A stretch of 64,000 nucleotides of DNA from Jiangella gansuensis DSM 44835 (lineage in GTDB: Bacteria; Actinomycetota; Actinomycetes; Jiangellales; Jiangellaceae): assembly GCF_000515395.1 (NCBI RefSeq), contig NZ_KI911782.1, forward strand, positions 4,680,070 to 4,744,069, in the 5' to 3' direction. Each line of letters opens with the position of its first letter. The stretch's first letter is position 1. A program made the position numbers and the translations under genes. Under the pieces are notes generated by a model. The model did not search any database. It was not told the origin of the DNA and saw nothing but the letters and a program-made list of their open reading frames with translations. Positions 57,316-64,000 of this stretch are shown piece by piece.

Positions 57316-58548
57316 ATGTCGAGCGTCTACGACGATGCAGCCCAAGCCCTCCGCAACTCCAGGCTGTATGTCGCCCCGGAGGCGGCACGAGAACTCGAGG
57401 ACGCCGGCCGTCCCTTCGACCGTTCGGCGCGAGCTGCTGCGGAGCAGACGCTGAGCAATGCGGACACACCCGTTTACATGGCGGTTCTCCCGGCCAGCGC
57501 CGAGAATGTCCGCAACGGTCTGCGCGACATGGCTCGAGGAGTCGGTGCTGATGGCACCTATGTCGCCGTGCTTCCGGACCTGCGGGCCAGCATCGACTCT
57601 ACGGTCCTCAACTCCAGCGCGGTCCAGGAAGCGAGAGATGACGCCACGAACCTGGCGCGCGATGTCACCGGGTTCGTCGACGAGCTTGTCCCTCGGCTGG
57701 AGGAGCTCGCGGCTGACGGCGGCGCTGGTGGTGGCGGGGGCGGCGCACCGGCGGGCAACGGCGGTGGCGGGCTGCTTCCCCTGGCCATCCTGGCCGCCGC
57801 GGGCGGTGGCGGTTTCCTGCTGTACCGCCGCAACAAGCGCACCAAGGAACGCGCCCAGCTCGAGCAGGTGCGCGGCGCCTTGGAGGAGGACATCACCGCG
57901 TACGGCGAGCGGCTGTCCGCCATCGACCTGGACGTGCGCGACGACTCCCGGGCGCCGATCGAGGCGCGCCACGAGTACAGCCGCGCTCTCGACCTCTACG
58001 AGAACGCCAAGCTGTACTCCGAGCGTGCGGAGCGGCCCACCGACCTGAAGCCGGTCACCACGGCGCTGGAAGAAGGCCGCTGGCTGCTGGCCTGCGTCGA
58101 TGCCCGGCTGAAGAACGAGCCCATCCCGGAGCGGCGGCTGCCGTGCTTCTTCGACCCGGGCCACGGTCCGTCGATCGAGGACATCGAGTGGGCGCCGCCC
58201 TACGGCGCGCCGCGCACCGTGCCGGCCTGCGCCGCCGACGCGCTGCGCATCAAGAACGGCGGCGACCCTGACGTGCGCATGGTGCCGGTCGGCGACGGCG
58301 AGCGGCGGCCCTACTACGACGCGGGGCCCGCGTACGGGGGTTGGGCCGGCGGCTACTACGGCGGCCTGCTGCCCGGCATGCTCATGGGCACGATGCTCGG
58401 TTCCGCGATGGCCGGCCCGGTCTACGTCGACGGCGGCGGCGACTTCGGTGGTGGCGGCGACGGTGGCGACTTCGGCGGCGGGTTCGACGGGGGCGACTTC
58501 GGCGGCGGATTCGGCGGCGGCGACTTCGGCGGCGGATTCGGCGACTGA
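57316..58548 (+). CDS. Membrane protein with Gly-rich FGGG repeat tail
   Basis: A 410-aa protein. Residues ~1-130 form a soluble domain (SSVYDDAAQALRNSRLYVAP; VYMAVLPASAENVRNGLRDM) reminiscent of TPM-type domains in actinobacterial membrane proteins. A Gly-rich hinge leads to one helix (LLPLAILAAAGGGGFLLY) with a basic cytoplasmic anchor. A helical region with Glu-rich coils follows to ~300. The C-terminus is Gly/Asp/Phe-rich, with repeated GGDFGGGF units over about 40 residues. The function is not known to me. GATGAT six bases before the ATG suggests a leaderless start. Confidence 0.75.
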   Translation: MSSVYDDAAQALRNSRLYVAPEAARELEDAGRPFDRSARAAAEQTLSNADTPVYMAVLPASAENVRNGLRDMARGVGADGTYVAVLPDLRASIDSTVLNSSAVQEARDDATNLARDVTGFVDELVPRLEELAADGGAGGGGGGAPAGNGGGGLLPLAILAAAGGGGFLLYRRNKRTKERAQLEQVRGALEEDITAYGERLSAIDLDVRDDSRAPIEARHEYSRALDLYENAKLYSERAERPTDLKPVTTALEEGRWLLACVDARLKNEPIPERRLPCFFDPGHGPSIEDIEWAPPYGAPRTVPACAADALRIKNGGDPDVRMVPVGDGERRPYYDAGPAYGGWAGGYYGGLLPGMLMGTMLGSAMAGPVYVDGGGDFGGGGDGGDFGGGFDGGDFGGGFGGGDFGGGFGD

Positions 58549-58569
58549 CCCGGATCCGGACGTAGACGC

Positions 58570-59088
58570 ATGCCGACTCCTGACTTCATCCTGGCCCTGC
58601 GCGAGCACGTCGGCCACGACCTGCTGTGGCTGACCGGCGTGACCGCGATCGTCGTCGACGAGGACGGGCGGGTGCTGCTGCATCAGCGGTCCGACACCGG
58701 CGAGTGGTCGCTGGTCTCCGGCATCCTGGAGCCCGGTGAGCAGCCGGCGCACGCCGTCGTCCGCGAGGCGTACGAGGAGACGGGCGTGCACGTCGCTGTG
58801 GAGCGGATCACCAGCGTGGTCACCGACCCACCGGCGAGCTATCCGAACGGCGACCGCGTGCAGTTCCTCGACATCGCGTTCCGGTGCCGGCCGGTCGGCG
58901 GTGAGGCGCGGGTGAACGACGACGAGTCGCTGGCGGTGGCGTGGTTCGCGCCGGACGAACTGCCGGAGCTGTGGCCGCGTCATCGGCAGCGCCTCGAGCA
59001 TGCGCTGAACGGCACCGGCCCGGACGCCTGGTTCGACCCGCCGCCGTCCCAGGTGATCGACAGGCCCTCGCTACCGCCGGCGGGGTAG
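58570..59088 (+). CDS. NUDIX hydrolase
   Basis: A 172-aa NUDIX enzyme. The box begins GILEPGEQPAHAVVREAYEE and ends TGV, with the metal-binding REAYEE. The N-terminal sheet is VTAIVVDEDGRVLLHQRSDTGEWSLV. Substrate unknown; the family removes NDPs linked to other groups. It starts 21 bases after the Gly-rich protein gene and may be co-transcribed. Confidence 0.9.
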   Translation: MPTPDFILALREHVGHDLLWLTGVTAIVVDEDGRVLLHQRSDTGEWSLVSGILEPGEQPAHAVVREAYEETGVHVAVERITSVVTDPPASYPNGDRVQFLDIAFRCRPVGGEARVNDDESLAVAWFAPDELPELWPRHRQRLEHALNGTGPDAWFDPPPSQVIDRPSLPPAG

Positions 59089-59111
59089 CAACCCGCTGTC
59101 GATCACGTCGG

Positions 59112-60485
59112 TCAGGTGCGCAGGTGCAGCCGCCGGGCCGCTTCGGCCACCGACCCGGACAGCGACGGGTACACCGTGAAGGCCCGTGCCATCTGGTCCA
59201 CGGTCAGGGACGCCTCGACCGCCAGCGAGATCGGGTGGATCAGCTCGCTGGCCCTGGGCGACACGACCACCCCGCCGACGATGATCCCGGTGCCGGGCCG
59301 GCAGAACAGCTTCACGAAACCGTCGTGGATGCCCTGCATCTTGGCCCGGGCGTTGGTGGCCAGCGGCAGCTTGACCGCGCGGGCGTCGATCTCGCCGGCG
59401 TCGACGGCGGCCTGACTCCAGCCCACGGTGGCGATCTCGGGCGCGGTGAAGACGTTGGCGGCGACGGTCTTGAGGTCCAGCGGTGTGACGGCGTCGCCGA
59501 GGGCGTGCCACATGGCCGTACGACCTTGCATCGCCGCGACAGAGGCGAGCATGTTGACGCCGGTGACGTCGCCGGCGGCGTAGACACCGCGGGCGGACGT
59601 GCGCGAGACCCGGTCGACCTTGACGAAGCCGCGCTCGTCCAGCGCGACCCCGCACTCGTCCAAGCCCAGGTCCTCGGTGTTCGGCACCGAGCCGACCGCC
59701 ATCAGGCAGTGCGAGCCGCGCACGGTCCGTCCGTCGGTGAGGCTGACCAGGACGCCGTCGCCGTCGCGCCGGACCGACGCCGCGCGCGACCGGGACAGCA
59801 CGGTGAGGCCCCGCCGGGCGAACACCTCTTCCAGGACGTAGGCGGCGTCGGCATCCTCTCCCGGCAGGACCCGATCGCGCGACGACACCAGCGTGACTTC
59901 GGAGCCGAGCGCGTTGTAGGCGCTGGCGAACTCCGCGCCGGTGACGCCGGAGCCGACGACCACCAGCCGCTCCGGCAGCTCGGTGAGGTCGTAGACCTGC
60001 TCCCAGGTCAGGATGCGCTCGCCGTCGGGCTCGGCCTCCGGCAGGATGCGTGGGCGCGCGCCGGTGGCGAGTAGCGCGACGTCGGCGACGAACTCGTGCG
60101 CGCCGTCGTCGACGACGACGCGGTCGCCCGGCGCCAGCCGGCCGGTGCCGCGCACGATCTGCACGCCGGCCTTCTCGACCGCAGCCGTCGTGTCGGCCGA
60201 CTGTGCCTTGGCCAGCTCCAGCACCCGATGGTTGACACGGGCGAGGTCGACGCCGACCGGACAGTCGATGACCACACCGAGTTCGTCGGACTCCGCCGCC
60301 TCGGTGACCACCTCCGCCGTCGCGATCAGCGTCTTGCTGGGGACGCAGTCGGTGAGGACCGCCGACCCGCCGACGCCGTCGCGATCGACCAGGGTGACCT
60401 CCGCTCCGAGCTGCGCGGCCACCAGGGCCGCCTCGTAACCGCCAGGTCCGCCGCCGAGAATCGCCACACGTGTCACGTGGGCCAT
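59112..60485 (-). CDS. lpdA: LpdA-type NAD(P)H quinone reductase
   Basis: A 457-aa two-dinucleotide-binding flavoprotein. FAD motif RVAILGGGPGGYEAALVAAQ, NAD motif LVVVGSGVTGAEFASAY, FAD-closing GVYAAGDVTGVNML. At the place of the lipoamide dehydrogenase disulfide (CxxxxC) there is only VLTDCVPSK, with one Cys. The C-terminal His-Glu dyad of true Lpd is replaced by VSPRASELIHPISLAV with substitutions. This is the pattern of mycobacterial LpdA (Rv3303c), a quinone reductase rather than a pyruvate dehydrogenase component. The ATG after GTGGGGAACA was chosen over a longer frame. Confidence 0.87.
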   Translation of the reverse strand: MAHVTRVAILGGGPGGYEAALVAAQLGAEVTLVDRDGVGGSAVLTDCVPSKTLIATAEVVTEAAESDELGVVIDCPVGVDLARVNHRVLELAKAQSADTTAAVEKAGVQIVRGTGRLAPGDRVVVDDGAHEFVADVALLATGARPRILPEAEPDGERILTWEQVYDLTELPERLVVVGSGVTGAEFASAYNALGSEVTLVSSRDRVLPGEDADAAYVLEEVFARRGLTVLSRSRAASVRRDGDGVLVSLTDGRTVRGSHCLMAVGSVPNTEDLGLDECGVALDERGFVKVDRVSRTSARGVYAAGDVTGVNMLASVAAMQGRTAMWHALGDAVTPLDLKTVAANVFTAPEIATVGWSQAAVDAGEIDARAVKLPLATNARAKMQGIHDGFVKLFCRPGTGIIVGGVVVSPRASELIHPISLAVEASLTVDQMARAFTVYPSLSGSVAEAARRLHLRT

Positions 60486-60551
60486 TGTTCCCCACTCGCG
60501 CCGATCCACCCCGTCGGTGCCCGACACGGCCCGGCATGGCACCCTGTCTTC

Positions 60552-61142
60552 GTGCCGTCGATACCCGATGACGACGCCGGCGAGGCCACGTCCGACGCCG
60601 GCGAGCCCACCGTGCGGCGCCGCAACTGGCGGCTGATCGGCTGGCTCGCCGCCATCACGATCGTGATCACCACGATCGACCAGCTGACGAAGGTTTGGGC
60701 GGAGTCCTCGCTGGCCGGCCGCGAGCCCATCGAGATCGTCGGCGACCTGCTGCAGCTGCGGCTGCTGTACAACTCCGGCGCGGCGTTCTCGATCGCGACC
60801 GGTATGACCTGGCTGCTCACGCTCATCGTCGCGATCGTCATCGTGGTGGTCCTGCGGGCGTCGGCCCGGCTCGGATCACCGGGCTGGACCGCAGCGCTGG
60901 GGATGCTGCTCGGCGGCGCGTTCGGCAACCTCATCGACCGGCTCTTCCGCGACCCCGGTTTCCCGGAGGGTCACGTCGTCGACTTCATCGACTACGGCGG
61001 CCTGTTCGTGGGCAACATCGCCGACATCGCGATCACCGGGGCGGCCGTGCTCATAGCGATCCTGACGTTGCGCGGCAGCACCATCGACGGCGTCACGCGG
61101 ACCCCCGCCTCGGCGCCCGGCGGCACCGACGATCCCTCCTGA
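60552..61142 (+). CDS. lspA: Lipoprotein signal peptidase (signal peptidase II)
   Basis: A 196-aa membrane aspartyl protease with four helices that removes lipoprotein signal peptides. Motifs: TTIDQLTKVWAE, LYNSGAAFSI, GGAFGNLIDRLFR and HVVDFIDYGGLFVGNIADIAI with the two catalytic Asp. The N-terminal ~25 residues are acidic and disordered. The GTG start has CACCCT six bases ahead and no ribosome site. It is divergent from lpdA. RluD, which often follows, is absent. Confidence 0.95.
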   Translation: MPSIPDDDAGEATSDAGEPTVRRRNWRLIGWLAAITIVITTIDQLTKVWAESSLAGREPIEIVGDLLQLRLLYNSGAAFSIATGMTWLLTLIVAIVIVVVLRASARLGSPGWTAALGMLLGGAFGNLIDRLFRDPGFPEGHVVDFIDYGGLFVGNIADIAITGAAVLIAILTLRGSTIDGVTRTPASAPGGTDDPS

Positions 61143-61186
61143 CGGCTTCGTGCCTGTTCGTGAGTGGCCCTCTGAGCCGCCCGAGG

Positions 61187-61192
61187 TACAGT
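61187..61192 (+). promoter_or_regulatory. Leaderless -10 of purine nucleoside phosphorylase gene
   Basis: TACAGT lies six bases before the GTG, with no ribosome site. Confidence 0.45.
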
Positions 61193-61198
61193 CGCCCG

Positions 61199-62014
61199 GT
61201 GACCGACGCCCTGGACGACCCCGGCCCGGCCGCCCGCGCCGCCGCCGACCACCTCGCCGCCGTCACCGGAGTGCCGCGCCATGACATCGCGCTGGTGCTC
61301 GGTTCCGGCTGGGGCGGCGCCGCGGACCTGATCGGCGAGACCGTCGCGGAGCTCCCCAGCACCGACGTCCCCGGCTTCGCCGCACCTGCTGTCGGCGGCC
61401 ACGTCGGCACCATCCGCTCGATCCGGGTGGGCGACACCGGGCGGCACGCCCTGGTGCTGGGCTCGCGCACCCACCTGTACGAGGGCCGGGGTGTACGCGC
61501 GGTGGTGCACGGGGTGCGGACGGCCGCCGCGGCGGGGGTCTCCACGCTGGTGCTGACCAACGGCTGCGGCGGGCTGCGCGAGGAGTGGCCGGCCGGCACA
61601 CCGGTGCTGATCAGCGACCACATCAACCTCACCGCGACATCGCCGCTCGAAGGCGCGACGTTCGTCGACCTCACCGACCTGTACGCCGCCCGGTTGCGCG
61701 CCGTGGCCCGCGAGGTCGACCCGTCGCTGCCCGAGGGCGTGTACGTCCAGTTCCGCGGGCCGCACTACGAGACGCCGGCGGAGGTGCGGATGGCCCAGCG
61801 CATCGGCGGCGACCTGGTGGGCATGTCGACGACGCTCGAGGCCATCGCCGCGCGCGAGGCCGGGGTGGAGGTGCTGGGCCTCTCGCTGGTCACCAACGCG
61901 GCCGCCGGCATCAGCGCGACCCCGCTGAGTCACGAGGAGGTCATCGAGGCCGGCCGCGCCGCCGGGCCTCGCATCAGCGCGCTGCTGGCCGCCGTGGTCG
62001 CCCGCCTCGTCTGA
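61199..62014 (+). CDS. Purine-nucleoside phosphorylase (trimeric type)
   Basis: A 271-aa PNP of the trimeric (PNPase I) class that releases purine base and ribose-1-phosphate. Motifs: ALVLGSGWGGAADLIGE (phosphate loop), GRTHLYEGR-equivalent SRTHLYEGRGV, LVLTNGCGGLREEWPAG, QFRGPHYETPAEVRM and GMSTTLEAIAAREAGVEVLGLSLVTN with the purine-binding Glu/Asn. It precedes the phosphohexomutase gene by 70 bases; ribose-1-P from this enzyme could be handled by that product, as in other actinobacteria. Confidence 0.93.
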   Translation: MTDALDDPGPAARAAADHLAAVTGVPRHDIALVLGSGWGGAADLIGETVAELPSTDVPGFAAPAVGGHVGTIRSIRVGDTGRHALVLGSRTHLYEGRGVRAVVHGVRTAAAAGVSTLVLTNGCGGLREEWPAGTPVLISDHINLTATSPLEGATFVDLTDLYAARLRAVAREVDPSLPEGVYVQFRGPHYETPAEVRMAQRIGGDLVGMSTTLEAIAAREAGVEVLGLSLVTNAAAGISATPLSHEEVIEAGRAAGPRISALLAAVVARLV

Positions 62015-62084
62015 GGCGTCATGCCGGGGCAGGCTGGTCGGGGCCCTAGGATCGTGCGGAGCACGAGCGAGAGGACGACTGCCG

Positions 62085-63770
62085 GTGATGAGCGACGTGA
62101 TCGACCACGCCCGCGCCTGGCTGGCCGACGACCCCGATCCGGTCACCCGTGCCGAACTGCAGGCTTTGGTGGAGCTGGCGGCGGACAGCGACGCGGAGGC
62201 TCAGGCCGATCTGGCCGATCGGTTCGCCGGCTTCCTGCAGTTCGGCACGGCCGGGCTGCGGGGCGCGATCGGCGCCGGCCCGAACCGGATGAACCGCGCC
62301 GTCGTCATCCGTACTGCCGCCGGCCTGGCCTCGTACCTGACCGACTCGCGCCCTCCGGTCGGCGGCAGCCGGCACCGGGTGGTCATCGGCTACGACGCCC
62401 GCTACGGCTCCTACGATTTCGCCGTCGACACCGCCGCCGTCATGACCGCGGCCGGGATCGAGGCGCTGGTCATGCCGCGGACGCTGCCGACGCCGGTGCT
62501 GGCGTTCTCGGTTCGGCAGCTGAACGCGGACGCCGGTGTCATGGTCACCGCGAGCCACAACCCGCCACAGGACAACGGCTACAAGGTGTATCTCGGCGGT
62601 CCGGACGGCGGTTCTCAGATCGTCTCTCCGGCCGACGCCGAGATCGCCGCGCGCATCGACGCCGTCGCCTCGGTGGCGTCGGTCCCGCGCGCCGAGAGCG
62701 GCTGGACGGAGATCGGCGAGGACGTCGTCGACGCCTACCTGGATTCCGCCGCCGCGGTCGCGGCGGCGGACGGTCCGCGCGGCGTGCGCATCGTCCTCAC
62801 GTCCTTGCACGGTGTCGGCGGGGCGTCCGTCGTCGAGGCGCTGCGGCGGGCCGGCTTCACCGACCTGCACGCCGTGGCCGAGCAGGCTGAACCGGACCCC
62901 GACTTCCCCACCGTCGCGTTCCCGAACCCCGAGGAGGCCGGCGCCATCGACCTCGCGGTCGCGCTGGCCCGCGACGTCGATGCCGACCTCGTCGTCGCCA
63001 ACGATCCCGACGCCGACCGGTGCGCCGTCGCGCTGCCCGTTCCAGCTCGTGACGGCGGCGGCTGGCGGATGCTGCACGGCGACCAGGTCGGCGCACTGCT
63101 GGGCGAGCACCTGGCGGCGACCGGCCGCGGCGGCGTGTTCGCGAACTCCATCGTCTCGTCCCGGCTGCTCGGCCGGATCGCGGCGGGCCATGGCGTGGAC
63201 CACGCCGAGACGCTCACCGGGTTCAAGTGGATCTCCCGGGTGCCGAACCTGCGCTACGGCTACGAGGAGGCACTGGGTTACTGCGTCGACCCGGAGTCCG
63301 TGCGCGACAAGGACGGCATCTCCACCGCCGTGCTGGTGGCCGAGCTGGCAGCGGCCACTGCCGCGGCCGGCCGGACGCTCTGGGACCTCCTGGACGACCT
63401 CGCGCTGCGCCACGGCCTGCACGCGTCCGACCAGCTGTCGGTGCGCGTGGACGACCTGTCGCTGATCGCCGGCGCGATGGCCCGGCTGCGTGCCGCGCCG
63501 CCGGCGCGACTGGCCGGCTCCCCCGTCACAACCGCCGACGACCTCCTGGCCGGTGACGGCGGGCTACCGCCCACCGACGGGCTGCGCTACCTGACCGCCG
63601 ACAGCTCCCGCGTCATCGTCCGGCCCAGCGGCACCGAACCCAAGCTGAAGTGCTACCTCGAGGTCGTCGTCCCGGTCACCGGACCGACCGACCTGGCCAC
63701 GGCACGCGACGAAGCAGCCGGCCGGCTCGCCCAGCTCCGCACCGACGTCAGCGCCTCGCTGGGACTCTGA
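62085..63770 (+). CDS. Phosphohexomutase (phosphoglucomutase/phosphomannomutase)
   Basis: A 561-aa alpha-D-phosphohexomutase. The phosphoserine loop is VMVTASHNPPQDNGYKVYL, the metal loop is VANDPDADRCAVA, the sugar-binding loop is near GYEEALGYCVDP, and the phosphate-contacting loop is VIVRPSGTEPKLKCYLEV. The 560-residue length and FLQFGTAGLRGAIGAGPNRMN N-terminus fit the PgmB2/PMM-PGM-2 branch that can also use pentose phosphates. GAGAGGA precedes the GTG start by nine bases, and an ATG one codon on is possible. Probably co-transcribed with the nucleoside phosphorylase. Confidence 0.92.
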   Translation: MMSDVIDHARAWLADDPDPVTRAELQALVELAADSDAEAQADLADRFAGFLQFGTAGLRGAIGAGPNRMNRAVVIRTAAGLASYLTDSRPPVGGSRHRVVIGYDARYGSYDFAVDTAAVMTAAGIEALVMPRTLPTPVLAFSVRQLNADAGVMVTASHNPPQDNGYKVYLGGPDGGSQIVSPADAEIAARIDAVASVASVPRAESGWTEIGEDVVDAYLDSAAAVAAADGPRGVRIVLTSLHGVGGASVVEALRRAGFTDLHAVAEQAEPDPDFPTVAFPNPEEAGAIDLAVALARDVDADLVVANDPDADRCAVALPVPARDGGGWRMLHGDQVGALLGEHLAATGRGGVFANSIVSSRLLGRIAAGHGVDHAETLTGFKWISRVPNLRYGYEEALGYCVDPESVRDKDGISTAVLVAELAAATAAAGRTLWDLLDDLALRHGLHASDQLSVRVDDLSLIAGAMARLRAAPPARLAGSPVTTADDLLAGDGGLPPTDGLRYLTADSSRVIVRPSGTEPKLKCYLEVVVPVTGPTDLATARDEAAGRLAQLRTDVSASLGL

Positions 63771-64000
63771 CCCGGGCCGCCGAGTCGACGGCTGGTCCAC
63801 CGGTTCGGGTTCTCGGTCCTGCTCGTGCCTGGCCCATCGACCTCTGGTCCGGGCGCGTGCAGGTCTGAACGCATCGGCGCGCTCAGACTCTCCCGCGCCG
63901 GTGGCGACCGCATGATCCTGACCGGCCACGCGGCCCCGGCCGCGCGACTCGGTCAGCGGCTGGCTGTGAACCGCCACCGTCCCGGATCCGTCGCCAGGAG
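63771..64000. other. No supported gene at right edge
   Basis: The last 230 bases after the phosphomutase stop contain no frame with convincing codon use or start signal and no recognisable RNA. A gene may begin beyond the edge. Confidence 0.4.

Noticed and set aside
59112-60485. Dihydrolipoamide dehydrogenase of pyruvate dehydrogenase
   Set aside because: The redox disulfide is missing one Cys (DCVPSK only) and the C-terminal catalytic segment differs, so LpdA-type quinone reductase is the better call.
1-64000. CRISPR arrays, tRNA or rRNA genes
   Set aside because: No regularly spaced repeats of 24-37 bp and no cloverleaf or rRNA-like sequence were recognised on either strand by eye.

Overview
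This 64 kb window is chromosomal DNA of a very GC-rich actinomycete. The support is lineage-typical gene content (an acyl-CoA carboxylase epsilon subunit, an LpdA-type flavoprotein with a single redox Cys, an F420/FMN split-barrel protein, sugar ABC operons without their own ATPase), frequent GTG starts, and at least eleven genes that look leaderless, with a TANNNT-like -10 box 6-8 bases before the start codon. I cannot fix the genus from the sequence alone. I see no rRNA, tRNA, CRISPR array, intact transposase or phage gene.

Layout. 0-2.3 kb is a patchy edge: a partial unknown gene, a 14-bp direct repeat, an orphan acyl-CoA dehydrogenase 3' end, two unknown genes, then an HxlR regulator divergent from an MFS pump. 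3.6-12 kb is a tightly packed eight-gene minus-strand operon (mannose-family PTS IIA-IIC-IID, NagA, IIB, a GntR/FCD regulator, a TSUP exporter and a cytoplasmic-looking sulfatase) divergent from ptsI. A perfect 20-bp palindrome sits between them. I read it as a locus for a sulfated N-acetylated amino sugar. 12-18.4 kb carries a small toxin-antitoxin pair, a Cds1-like PLP enzyme, NDH-2, a GlsB protein, Hyi-GlxR (glyoxylate/tartronate semialdehyde) and a UbiA prenyltransferase. 18.4-24.7 kb is a second amino-sugar-like locus: binding lipoprotein, two permeases and a GH3 N-acetylhexosaminidase, next to a ROK regulator.

24.8-30.4 kb is the most unusual segment: a four-gene translationally coupled operon of a kleisin-like winged-helix protein, two small winged-helix (KITE-like) proteins and a 1034-aa SMC-like ATPase with an atypical Walker A motif. 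It resembles MukBEF/MksBEF/Wadjet in architecture but has no JetD/MksG nuclease.

30.4-43.4 kb is mostly housekeeping: a CoA-binding protein, a RIO kinase with a structured leader and a 30-aa upstream ORF, an AbiEi/nuclease-like orphan, purE-purK, GtrA, HMG-CoA lyase with enoyl-CoA hydratase, a nucleotidyltransferase, an adenylate cyclase with a PH-domain protein, birA and ppc. 43.5-55.5 kb is acyl-CoA carboxylase territory (beta+epsilon, a second beta with an acyl-CoA dehydrogenase under a MerR/LiuR-type regulator, maf, and the biotinylated alpha subunit). It is interrupted by an M3-like DUF885 peptidase and by a DAACS symporter preceded by an exact SigR-type promoter and a cysteine-ended leader peptide. 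55.5-64 kb holds a PPOX oxidoreductase, a winged-helix protein, a Gly-rich membrane protein, a NUDIX hydrolase, LpdA, LspA, purine nucleoside phosphorylase and a phosphohexomutase.

A theme running through the non-coding DNA is a dispersed family of intergenic inverted repeats whose arms end in or contain TGATCA (eight loci). The largest pair of arms encloses about 220 bp between the two sugar-regulation genes at 23 kb.
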